Of a stretch of 64,000 nt of DNA, positions 23,717 through 35,800 are shown piece by piece. Position 1 is the stretch's first letter, and each line of letters starts with the position of its first letter. The position numbers and the translations under genes are program-made. The notes beneath the pieces are model-generated. The model was not told the DNA's origin and did no database searches. It saw only the letters and a list, made by a program, of their open reading frames with translations. Origin of the DNA: Drosophila pseudoobscura (lineage: Eukaryota; Arthropoda; Insecta; Diptera; Drosophilidae); NCBI RefSeq assembly GCF_009870125.1, contig NC_046681.1, positions 14,211,001 to 14,275,000 on the forward strand. Reading direction: 5' to 3'.

Positions 23717-26700
23717 TTTAATATACTATTTATAGGTAAATTTTGTACAAAAGAAATTTGTAGAGCAACAAATTTTTCAAAGAAATTATTTTACGAGAAT
23801 GATTAAATATTGAATGAGAGCTGTAGGGATACAACAGTGTGCCGATAGAACTGGAAATTCAAAGATATTCTGATAATCTGTCTGTCATGTTAATGGTAAT
23901 AGAGAGATAGCCAAGGTTTTACCTAAATTCAATTGAAATTTCTTTTCAGAACATCCTACCACAACAAAGGATATTTTTTCTCATTTGAAAAACATAAATT
24001 TGTGTTCTTGTATTAATTTAATATTTCTGCTTTCTGCTGCAGTGCACAAATCGGTCATGAATATGTAAATATATATACTTATACAGTACGTATCACACTC
24101 GCACACTCTCACGTGTGGTGTTATGCACACACTTCAGGGATTAATTGATGGCATGCAAGTGGCATTAAAATTACTAGGTCGGATAACCCCCTGGGGCAGG
24201 GCAGGCACTGGGGGCTTTAAGGGTTGAGCGATTCGACGGATTCAAGGATTAAGCCGCATCAGGAGGGCACTTCTAGTGAAGTTATGGTGTTTAAATTGTA
24301 AAACATTTTGTAAATATTATATCGGATTAACAAAGGATTATATTTCGATGTGTAAATGCTTTCAATGGCTATCCAGCGAGTCGTTTTGGTTTGAAGTTTG
24401 AAGATTTTTTGAGTTTCGTATGGAGAATGGAAATGAATATAAAGATGTAAAAGTAATGCATCAAAGAGAAAAACCAGAAAGCATATTGGTATACTTTTTA
24501 TGTCTCATTCCATTACTCAACAATCCTCAAACAATCCGTATAAAATGTACATATTCCTGAAATGTATATAAAACGCAGAAATTATTTAAAAATCTTAAAC
24601 TACTGAGTTCAACAAAATTTTGTTTTCAAGAGATTAAGGAGAATATCGTAGTGAAGCAAGAGAAGCCAAAAAAATACTTACAGACTCAAAGAGCTGAGCC
24701 CAAAAGAAATTCGTACAATGAAATTCGCAATGGAAAAGCTTAATTTCAAAATTACCGTATTATTTTTTGTTAGAAATGAATATATCCAGTTCAAAAGCTC
24801 TTTAAAGTTGAAGTTAGACGAACTTACACGTGCCCATTTGGGTTCCATCCATATCCCTATCCATATTGGTTTTTGTTTGAATAAAGCTTGAAACCTCTAC
24901 CGTTGAGGACTTAGACCCACTGAAAAAGTTGAAATGTTAAATTTTCAAAACTTGCGCCAAGTTTCACAGCTGCGAGTAATTTACTGTTACATCTCTATTG
25001 ACCCATTTCATCGCTAGATGTCGTCTCTCACAGTTGTGATCCCTTTCCAACACTTGAAAAGCTACGCCATCTGTTAGCGACATCTTTTTGGTTACGAAAT
25101 TTGCAACATTTTCGCATTTTGAATATTTTCAAACGGACTGGAAATTATCTGTCCTTTGAAAAGTTAGTTAAGACTAAAGAAATTTGCAACTTTGAGTGCA
25201 CATATCTCCTAAATTTCGACTATTTCGAAGCTTAAGCTTATCGTTTAGAAAATATTAAGCTTGCAATACAAGCGGAATTTTCCAGCGGGATGCGCAGACC
25301 CACCAAACGATAAGAACGTTATATCACCCAATGACACCGAATGCAGCGTAACAAATGCAAAACTAAAGACCTAAAATCTAGAAAAAATATTAAACAAAGA
25401 CGTGAGATTGTACAATATGTATTGCAATATTGAAGTATGTATGTATGTACATATGTAAATGTATTGATAGCTGTACCTTTAGAATACAGAGCTAAACAGG
25501 CTCGATCTAAATTAGGTTGTTCACGTAAGAAATATTCAATTCACAACACTTTCTATGGAAACAAAATTAAATAAGTCTCCAAATCTTAAATGTTAAAGAA
25601 TCTTTAGTATTGAGAAAATAGACGGCATACATGATGATCAAGAATTAGTTTGCCTTCCAGGGTTGGTGGGAAATGCTACCCTATCCAGATCAAATGCTAA
25701 AAGAATAGAACGAATAGAATGACATCACCCAGAGGGGCACTAACAAAATAAAACAAGGACAAACTGTAACGATGACATCGAGAGGGAAACACTTGCCAGT
25801 GCAATGGCATTGCTGTAACAGTGTGGACTTGGCTTTTGACCTAACTAATTTTGTAGTAGATATTCCAAAGGGAGACCAGAGGATACCCTGGTAATTGTAT
25901 TCTTTATTTTTGTGTGGGTCGCAACCATAGTACCCTGTATCATTCTACATACATTCTGTAATACTTTTATATACTTTTCCTGTCCTTTAACTTTCCAAAA
26001 ATCGATAAAATATTCAAATGCGCAAACAGAAAGTACTTTCAGCCAAGAAAACCAACATTTCAATCGCAAACAAGTACGAAATAGAATTAACAAAAATTCT
26101 TCCATCTTCCCTTACAATAAGTATACCCCCTTAGTATCCTACATAAGCCCTATTGAAAAGAGTTCCATTCTAGTGTAAAAGTAGGGAAAAATAAACACTC
26201 TCCCGACCACGAAAAGTGAAACAGACAACAGTGGCAAAAGTTGTTGGAATGCTTTTTGTTATGGCCGCTGCCGCTGCCGTTTATGGGCGACGCAATGGCG
26301 ACAGAAGACAGAAAGTTCAAGGTCGGGTCACGCAAGTGCCAAAAGGGGTAAAAGAAGTCACTCTAAAGCCTAATAATTAGCTTAGGTCAGGGACCCCCCG
26401 AACTCTTAATTGGAGCTCACTTTTTAGTACTTTTCTGTGGTCTCTAATATGATTATCGGTCTCTATCCAATAAGTGTCAATTACCAAAAGGATATCCCTC
26501 TTTTGGGATAAGGATTGGGACTTTCGAGTCTAAAAAACTAAATGAGATTTCTCCCCCAAAACAATGAACACACAAATTTGCGGTTCAGTTCACAATTTAC
26601 GTCACGAAGTCTCTTAAAATTACCTCGTTGTTGGCTGGTAATTTGGCTGGTAATGAAATCTGACAGGGCTAACAGGGAGACAGGCAGACAGCCAGCATAT

Positions 26701-28169
26701 GGCAGCCAACCATATCCAAGTCTTTAAAATAAACGCCTTGTAAAATTCGGGGAGGGTGCCGGCACCCTTACTGCTATTTTTGTCAGGGGGGCCAATGACG
26801 TATAACATTCTGTCCCACAATTCCTGTCAGGTTCTTGGTTACGGTCTTACGTGTATCTTTGTATCTATATCTATGTTTGTGTGTTTGAGCTGTATCTGTG
26901 TATGTATGTTATTTGGATGCCCTCGTGTATCTGTGTGTATGTTTTTTTTTGCCTGTCTGTCTCTCTGTGTTTTTGGTCTGATGATTCTTATTGGCATTGC
27001 TATTTTTGGTAAACGAGCTGCTGCTAGAGATTTTTCATTATTTTCTTGTCTCCTTTTTTATTTGGGTTTCAGGTAAAATCAACGGCAATCTTGAATTGGC
27101 TTTTGTGTAATTGCTTTACAGATAATTTGAAACGGGTAGAATGGACTGAGGAAGGAGTGTATACTAAGAGAAGGTTAAAAAAAGATTGGATAGGAAATGG
27201 GGGTTTGAATTTGACTAGAGGATGGAAGGCTAAGAATTATGGACTCCCCAATTCTCGCTGGAAGAAAAAATTGTTGGCACCATTTCCTTTTGTTCTTTTG
27301 CTAGATTTCCAAATTCTATTTCTAATGATCTTCTCTCCCTGTGTGGCTTGGTTTTGAAGAGTCGGCTTTAAAGTGGGCCCTACATATCTTTAAATATGAA
27401 CATTTAAATGAGTCCGAATGCAAAACTTGAAACCACAGAAATTTGAAAATTTGAGAAACATCGAATTGACTGGACTTGCAAAAGGATTTACTTGTAAAAC
27501 AACCTACCTTCAATCGTATCTTCCATTGCATAGAAGCCCCTTAAATTTCCTACATTTCCACTCTATTGGTAAATGAATTTTTAGATGCTGCTGCCTGCCC
27601 CCTGATCCCTAGCCACACAAAAGTCAAGGTCATTGCCATCGTTTGACTCGTGTGTCGATTGACTTTCAATCATCATAAACCAAAGGGACGACAGTCCCGA
27701 CGACCCCAACATCGTGTGGCCTATTCCAGCTCATCATTATGCCACATCCACATCAGCATCCCCATTCAGCAGACCCCATTTCAGTATCCCCCTCCTGGCT
27801 ACCTCCTCCTCCTCGCTACCCACAAGCTTGATTATTAACCCAAAATGTATGCATTATGTTGTTTTGTATGTATTTTCATTACCATCACGCGTGCAATTAT
27901 TAATATTTTATGCACTCTTCCTCTGCTTCCTTTTTCCACACGGTTTTCCCATGGGGGGAAAAAACTGGCAGACGGGCCTCATCAACACAATGGCGCAGAC
28001 AGGAAGTAAAGCGACAGACAAGCGACTGAATGCTGAATGGTGGATGGGGATGGGGATGGTAGTGGGGGTTGGGTACTGTACCTTAAGGTCGCTCCCCTCC
28101 TGCTTCCACTCTCACAACCAAAGCGTGAGAAAGGCGGAAAGCAAACACACGTTAAATACAGTAAAATAA

Positions 28170-28258
28170 AACAAAAGAAGAAAAGAAAAGAGAAGAGAAG
28201 GGGATACAGAGAATCAAGGGGTGAGTGGAGAAAGAACGCGGAGAAGGAAGGAAGAGGC
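28170..28258 (+). repeat. Polypurine-rich tract
   Basis: Nearly all purine for about 90 bases, with GAAAA, GAGAAG and GGAAG units and only a few pyrimidine interruptions. No coding sense is evident. Confidence 0.7.
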
Positions 28259-28450
28259 ATAGGGTGAAAGGAAGGATGAGGAAATTGCAAGAGACGTGCA
28301 AGAAATTATGGCAAGTAACATTTATTTTTATTAAAGACAGAACATGGCAGGAGGGGGCAGGCGGCAGAAGAGTGGCGTGAAGGGGTGGTGGACAGGTGAG
28401 GAGCAGCAGGAGCCAACAGCAGGAAGAGGGTTTTCCCCAGCACCCAGCAC

Positions 28451-28465
28451 GTCGTCGTCGTCGTC
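28451..28465 (+). repeat. GTC trinucleotide run
   Basis: Five tandem GTC units. It is short and not inside a supported gene. Confidence 0.7.
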
Positions 28466-28899
28466 ACACACAAAGTGATCTCATAATCATCTGCTGTTTC
28501 TGTTGCTGTTCCGTTGTGTATTTTCTCTCTCTTGGCAGCGATGCCAAAACGCCAAACAAGGCGCATAATTTTTACAAAAGGCTCCGCTTTACCCTACCCC
28601 AACCCGATGTTGTTTTCCTTTTTATTTCCCGGGTTTCTTGGCTGCAAGAGAGAGAAAATGTTTTAAGCGTGTGTCTGTGTACAGATTAAATGTTTGTCGT
28701 TCTCTGTGGAAAATTTAAGGTGGAGGTAAAGGTACCAAAGAAGGGAGAGTGGGTGGGTGGAGGGGGATTCATGTGTGCCGCCCAAAGGACATCAGTTTAT
28801 TACGGTTTATTAGCAAAGTATAGCAGCAATTTCTTTCGTTCCCTGCCATGGCCTTGTCGCTTCATATACGCCTCTCGTTCCGCCTTGTTTATGTTGCCA

Positions 28900-29810
28900 G
28901 TTGAGTAGACACACGATGAGGCAGGATAGGCATGGATGGGGATTCTGTGAGTTGGCTGAGAGCCAGGTCTCTATAGAGAGCCTCCAGAGTGGCTCCAGAG
29001 TAGTGAGGCTTAGAATTGAAAAAATGCCTTAAACATCATTAAATAAAGCTAAACAGGTAGATCGTGCATTAGTTCTAAGGGTGAGCTTAAGGGAATCATA
29101 AATCTATAAAAAAATAGTTTGGGAAAGTGAGTCCCTAGATAAAATATACAAAATCATCATATAGGGAAAACACAGATGGTCTTACGTTTTTTAAATTAGC
29201 ACTAGCTTATTAAAATTGCTTCGACAGAAATTTGTATTACTATACAGAAAAGTGCCTCCTTCGGTGTCATCCTTATCCTCACTTTTGATCTCTGGTCGAG
29301 CTTCTGTATCGGGTTTATCCTCGATCTTCTTCGGATTCTTTGAACTTGAAGACGTTATCTTCGAGGTTTTTGATGGAATGAGAAGAGACAAGCGGATTTC
29401 TAGGGAAAATCATTTTTCGAACTAATTAATGTACGAAGAAAAAAATTGGTGATTTAATAATGAATGATCAATATCTATATTTTCAAAAATTCAAAGATAA
29501 TCTAATGATAAGAGTATAAGTTAAAAGAGAACCATTTCAAATTGGGAAAAATGGGAAATTCTCAGTCAGCAAGATGAGACGATAATACAGCTAATGTAGA
29601 TCTTATTTCTCTGTCAAGGTCGAAGTATTGAAAAAGATGACTTTAATCGAAGGGGGCGCACCATAATTTGTCCTATAGGTAATTTTCTTAAAGGTAAAAT
29701 TCCTTTCAATGCCCAAATTCTAGATTAATCTAGATTACCGGCCAAATGGGTCATTGAGCTGCTGAGCTCTTGAACTGTAATAGAGAGGCAGACAAGGCTT
29801 TCCCTTTAGA
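28900..29810. repeat. Segmental duplication, copy B (gene decayed)
   Basis: Counterpart of 22,984-23,930 with matching ends in the same orientation. The gene in copy A is reduced here to a C-terminal remnant, so its domain-coding part has been deleted. Shared sequence continues upstream of the lost part: AATTCAAAGATA near 29.49 kb matches the same motif near 23.86 kb. Confidence 0.6.
29191..29391 (-). pseudogene. Remnant of the winged-helix-like gene, domain deleted
   Basis: A 66-codon frame on the minus strand carries IPSKTSKITSSSSKN, which aligns with NEIPKITASGSKD of the intact gene at 23,276-23,716. At the DNA level AAGATAACG-TCTTCAAGTTCAAAGAATCC is almost the same as the intact copy. 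The helix-turn-helix half expected upstream is missing; non-coding flank follows instead. The rest of the frame is a low-complexity K/E/D-rich segment. It could be a short new protein, but the position within a decayed segmental copy makes a pseudogene more likely. Confidence 0.55.
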
Positions 29811-32800
29811 TACCTTTTCCGCCAAAAACCAAGAAAATGCCACGCAGTACTCGCGTTGGCGTCATTCGTTCAATTAAGTGAAGTGCAAAAGTCGACGGCT
29901 GCTTGCTAAAAAGAAAACTACAATTTCTATGCTGTATATTAAAGCGGAAAGGGGGAAAAGGGATATATATATCCCTGCTTTAAAGGCAGCCGCCACCGGG
30001 AGAAAAATGTCAGCTAAAAATTAGGCACGAATTGTGTGCAATTTGTCGTGGCCCCTGGACGTGTTGCACTCTGGGTACCGGGAAGGCAACATGTGTGTGT
30101 GTGTGTTCTGGCAAATATTTCAACTTGGTTGCATCGTTTGGGGTCCGTTTTGGGGTCCCGGGTGTGTGGTGGAAGTTTGGCTAATTGTTGCAACGCTCGC
30201 GGCATGCCTCTTTTTTCTTAGTCGCTGTTGTGGTTCTTGTTTGCACCTTGCCTCTGCTCTCAGAGTTTTCACTCCACTGCCATTTTCCAACAACTGTCAA
30301 CGAGGTTTTCTTTTCTTTTTTTTATTCATACATATATATTTGTCAGGCCCAGGAGGTTGTTGTGTTTTTTTTTTAATTGCCTGGATTTTTGCACGAAGTT
30401 AACTTGCAGTTGGTTTCCCTGCCCTACCCTTCCCTGGCACTGCCACCCGACGGCTGCTGCTGGCATTAGTTTTCCTCCTTTGCATTTGAATGCGCATGAA
30501 ATGTTTTCTCCCCCTCCCGACTTGTTGGCAAGTTCCTGCCACACTTTCCTGCCGCCCATAAATGCCCCACTCCGCCCTCGGATTCAGGCCAGAGTCCGTG
30601 TAATCGACTTCTAATTACTTAAGCCAGTTGTATGCTTAACTATGCAGCATAATGGCCTCAACGTGGCGGACAAATCTGGCTGCAATTATTGAGAGACCCA
30701 AAAGCTCAAGCAACTTACCAAAGAAGGGAGAAGAGAGAGGGACACTGACAGAGTGAACAGGAGTTGTAGAAAGCTAAAGACAGAGTCTCTGCAAAGCGAA
30801 GAAGAGAGTGCCAAAAGGAAGCATTAATGTACTTTTGATGGTTGGTCTTCATATTTGCATTATTTAAAGGAATTTCGATTGAATTTAAAGCTTAGACGTA
30901 ATGGGAGAGAGAGAGTAGGAAGGATAGCGCGTGAGTTGGAAGAGTCCGTCACTGAAAATTGTTGTTCTGCTGCCCTTAAAACCTTATAAGAGCTCTATCA
31001 AAAAAACAATCAAAATGTGGCCTCAGACGTATGTAGCTCGACCTGAAGTCCAGTTACCACGAGTATTAACAATGGAGAAAAAGAGACACACTCTTAAATG
31101 CTTAAAAGTATTTCTCTCTATCTCTCCCTCGCTCTCCGACACAAAAACTAATATCAATTAAATCGAAAACTTCTTCTAATTTATGTAATAAAATTTGATG
31201 CTCTCAAAAGTGAAATTTCGCTTGATTGTCCAGTGTCCAAAGTCCCACCACAATAGAACCCTATGGCACTTTGCGGCATGCATATCAATAATACCACACA
31301 TCATGGAAAATATTGTGGCCTGAATGGGAGTACACGAGTATAGTATCTAGCCAAAGTGCCCCGCGGCCGATTTACCCAGAAATTGAATCCCCAATGCCCA
31401 CTCCCGAAATGTGGAAATGCTTTTATCAAGACAACGAGAGGAAACAAATCGAAACGCCAGAGCAAGAGCCAAGCCAATCAAACAAATAGGCAAACAAATC
31501 TGCAAACTAAATAAATTCAAACTCTTTCCGCAAACAAAAAAGAACAAAAAAAAACAAAACAAAATTCTGTTAGGAAAATGTCCAAAGGCTATTTCGAAAG
31601 AACTGAGGGAAAATTGAAAATCCTACCAAAACACTACTGGAAATCCGAAAGCCAAGTTTTTCCCCACTGCAAATTGTTGACAGAAAGAAAAGTGATGGGG
31701 CGGGGCGAGACGAGGCGGGTCAAGACGGGGGCGGGGAACGCACATCAAAGGATTGTGTCTCCTCTATGTGTGGGTTTTGGTCAATAAGCGCCGGGCAAAA
31801 GTTTTTCAATTAGATTTATTTATGTACATACATATGTACAAATAGTATATGTACGTTTGACCAGCATTTTTCCATACTTTTCCCGCACGTGAGAAATTCA
31901 ATTTCAACTCCATTACCACAAATGCAATGTCTGTCTGTCTATCAGTCTGTCAGTCGCGTGCGTGGTGGAGTTTTTCGCGAGATTTTCCACTCGTCAGCAG
32001 CTACTTGCTTGCTTAAATTGACAAATGTCACTCAAATTGAGAGAAAGAAAGAGAGAGAGAGCGGTTTGGGTTTTAGATTTTTCGATGGAGAATGCAGGAG
32101 TATATCAGTATGTGTAGGTGGTTTAGGGCATGTGGCATGTAGGATGACATCATTAAAATGCAAAACACACAAATTGCATCCATAACAGCAAAATTGGCAA
32201 AAGAAAACCCGCAGTTGTTAGAATGCAAGCGACAGAGAGAGGGAAAGAGAGAGGAAAAGTAGATAAAGGATGATCCCATCGATGGATAAAGATGTATTTT
32301 TTGGGAAATACTTCATGGCTTACTTCAGACAGGAAAGAAAGTTTTCCATTAGTTTTATTTACATATTTATTGAACAAACATCTTAGAACTCCTTATAGGT
32401 TCACAATCAAAGGGAAAGAAAAGGGAACAAATTAAACATACAGAGGATAAAGAGTACTCTACCTAAAGTCAGAAAGATATTTTTTTGAAACACATTAGGA
32501 ATATTTTTGAAAGTAAGTACTAATTCTGGAAACATTTTTCAGCTCTTTTCCATTTTCGGCTTTTCATTTATTTATTTCTTACACCCCACTAAGTAGACCG
32601 CAATGGAGGAGCCAGACGACCTACCGACAATCACTAAATGATCCCAAACAAGCGGGCCAACAAAGACTGCGGGGGAAAGGGGTTATAGGGGTTTCTGTCA
32701 GTGATTAGCGTGGCCAATAAACCGATTCCGAATCCGAATCAGAACCACAACTTGACGCCCTTTCTGAACCCCATGAACAACAAACAACAACAGCAACAGC

Positions 32801-35800
32801 CTCTGTTCACTTAATCGAAGGGACAAACCTACCGCGACGATGACAGCAGCGACAACGACAACGTTGTCTGCCGTTGGGTCTTTTGACCTGGTTTAATTTA
32901 TGCGGGAACTGGCTTTGAGCATGTACTAGGAGTGAAGTGGAGAGTGAAGAGTGAAGAGAGTGGCTTAGGTGGAGGCCAGACACTGCTGCAGAGCAGCTCG
33001 ATAATACATAATACCAAAGGCGATTACACTAATGGTGATTGGCTTTATGCTTTACGAGTGGAGTAGTGCTGGTGGCTGATGGAGGGGACAGTGCCTGGGC
33101 CTCCGTCAGAACCTACTTAACGGTGGCAACTTTTGCTTAACTGTTGATCATCATCAACACACAAAAATCTTTTCACCATGTTGGTACCTCGTGTTCTTAG
33201 AGGTCTTGGGGTATATGGTGTTTTGAATATGCTGTGGTTTCTAGAATGTTTAAGATATCAGGATAAAACTAGGGAAAGGCGTTGTATATATGGATCATCT
33301 TCCGAAAGTCTTTATTTTATATGTAGTAGCAGAAATTAGTAGGGAAAAAGCTATATATTTTCCACCTATATTATATCCAACATCATCTCGATTGGAAATT
33401 TTAAAAACCAGAAAATTAAAAAATAGCTTTAGTTTCAAAATTGTAATGACATGCGACTTAAACTTGATATATTTTTATATCATACTAATAATACTAATCA
33501 TACTAATCATCATTATTATACCACACTATAAATCTGATACTTTTCAGTAATATCATCTTGGAACTCGGAGTTTTCAAATTGTTATTTATTATCTACAATT
33601 CTTGATTACCATTATCCGAAATTTCCTTGCATTGCAACCTTTCAAACTATTCTCTACTTCGAGCACTGGGTATTCCATAGTCGTAAAATCGATTCAAAAG
33701 CTCTGACTTGTTTGTTTTCCTCCCCCTATGTTTGGGTTCGTTTTCGTCCAAAAAACTACTTACAAAGTCGTGACAAAGTCATTGACTTGACTGTATGGGC
33801 ATTTGCATAGAAATGCAATTTTCGGCCAACAAAAACACACACCCCATAGCCCACATCCGAAACCGAAAGCCAGGAAGCCGTCGCCAAAGTTTTCTACAAA
33901 CCCCTCCGCCCCACGCCCCTTCCTGATTCCCATAATTTTTGGCTTAGAAAGTTGTCGAGCGCGTAAATTGCTCGGCCGAGGGGTGTCCCTCTCTCTCTCT
34001 GGCTTTCTAGAAATCGATTTTGGACACCGCTTAAGCTGGCAGCAGCCGCAGTGCAAAGGCAGAAGCCATTTAACAGTTTATCTGTATCTTTACCTCCATC
34101 TGTGCGGGGGCAAACGGTGGGGGGAATTGGCCTGGCTAATAGTTGCCACACAGCATATTGACAACTTGTTTAATCATAAATTCCATAACCTAAGCTCTAA
34201 GCGACCGACAATTTGTGGAGCAGAGAAAAGTTCAGCGGATAAATTGGTGGCAAATTGGTGTGGGATCTGCTTATTAGATTGCAATGTTTAAGATTTCGGT
34301 CGTCCAGTTTCAGGAGAAAATGTGTGTGGTTTTTCCTAAAAAAAAATTAAACCATAAGGGAATTAGTTCAGCTAGTTAATCTTATATGGACGTATATCTT
34401 TTTTGTATATCTACTCTTTAGATATACATAATTTATATTCCATATGCAATCTACACTTCCCTTTTTCCCCATTAATGACTCCAAAATGCAATCAAACCGA
34501 TAGTAAAAATCTATTGAACAAAAACGCGAATAAAAAAAGAAAATAGTTCAAAACTTTTGATCATAAAAATTTCAAAGGACAGAAAATGCACTTTCTGCGC
34601 TGCCATGATGGCGAAGACTCTTAAAAGTATTTTTCGTTTGAATGGGATGGAGTTGGAGTTTATTTTATAGGAGATTGAATCAGGCATTGGAGGATAGGTT
34701 TTTGTAGAATAATGACGACACAATATGATGGCCTATCAAAAATATTTGAATAATCCACGAAACTATGAGCAATAAATGGAACATTATATTTATTTCTTCG
34801 ACGTAAATATCGATTTTCTTTGGGGTTCACATAGATTTTGTTGGGAAGAAAAATCAAACGAAAATCAAATGAAAATCTAGTGAAAAATTTCTGCCCAATG
34901 CACATGCAACGTTTGACAGGTTTGAAATGTCTCTATCTGAGTGTTGTTTGCTGCCAACATCTGTTTGGAAATGCATGGAAAATGGTTATGGCCACAGTCA
35001 TTAACACACACATAAAACACCCACAAAGTCAGCCACGGCCAGACACGGGAAAAAAGTCCGAAATATAGTCAAAAAACAGTCCGGTCTGTGTGGAAAACTG
35101 TCACAAAATCATATTGCCACTGCCACTGCCGCTGCCGCTGTCGTTGCAGCGGTCGCGTGCAACGCGTGCAACACTCCTTGCGATAAAAACAAACAGGTTT
35201 CCGATTCATTCATTATTTCCACAACGATACGCAGAAACGAAACGCTTTGATCCCAGAGGACCCCCAAAGCATAATAACAACGGAATAGTTTGCTATATAT
35301 TCGAGTGCCCTGTAAAGGAGATTGTGGAGTAAAGAGATATAATGGAATGGCAGATAATGGCAGAATCTCTTTAAAAGTCCTTATGTAGAAGGTCTTCCAG
35401 TAGAAGAAAGCTTCCCAAATGAGGCAGACATTAGGAAAGTCACAGAGAAAACCCTAGTAATTTCTGTATGTGTCAGCAGAAGTCCAAAAAATATCTTCTG
35501 GACCTTAAGGGGAGTGGAAATGGAGGCAATAGCATTAGCGTAGTCCATAAATTTAGAGATACACTAGAAAGAAAATCGTTTCGAATTTGTTGGTATATAT
35601 AAAATATTTGTTACTCCTTATAAAAGGGTATCCAATAGTAGTATTGACAACTGCAGAATTTCCACTTATTCCTGGTTTTTTTCTGGGTTATTTTATTGCT
35701 TTTTGTTGATTGGCGTGAAACTTTACCCCAAAATGGAGCCTGCAGTCGACATTTGACTTTTGAAATGGCCGCAGCAGCAGCACCGCGGCCTCTCCTCCAA

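Larger units (their letters stand above)
22984..23930. repeat. Segmental duplication, copy A (carries intact gene)
   Basis: The left end GTTGAGTAGACAAACGATGG matches GTTGAGTAGACACACGATGA at 28900. The right part TAATAGAGAGATAGCCAAGG at 23901 matches TAATAGAGAGGCAGACAAGG at 29778. Between them the coding segment GATAACGGCATCAGGTTC has a counterpart on the minus strand at about 29.35 kb. The copies have diverged and carry indels, so the duplication is old. Confidence 0.65.
23931..28899. other. Non-coding stretch, no supported gene
   Basis: No gene is supported. It is AT-rich to about 26 kb. Near 25.0-25.1 kb there is an imperfect inverted pair (TCGCTAGATGTCG and CGCCATCTGTTAGCGA). TGT/TATC-rich sequence spans about 26.85-26.98 kb, a long purine-rich tract lies at 28.17-28.26 kb, and GTC repeats lie at 28451-28465. 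Confidence 0.6.

Noticed and set aside
25010..25110. Imperfect inverted pair TCGCTAGATGTCG / CGCCATCTGTTAGCGA as a transposon end
   Set aside because: The match is short and imperfect, no boundaries or target duplication are visible, and a second copy was not found in the window.
27714..28169. Open frame of 151 codons on the plus strand
   Set aside because: It runs through simple-sequence DNA and has no recognisable features.
33803..34291. Open frame of 162 codons on the plus strand
   Set aside because: Composition is like random translation and no domain or upstream promoter is visible. It overlaps equally long frames on the other strand.
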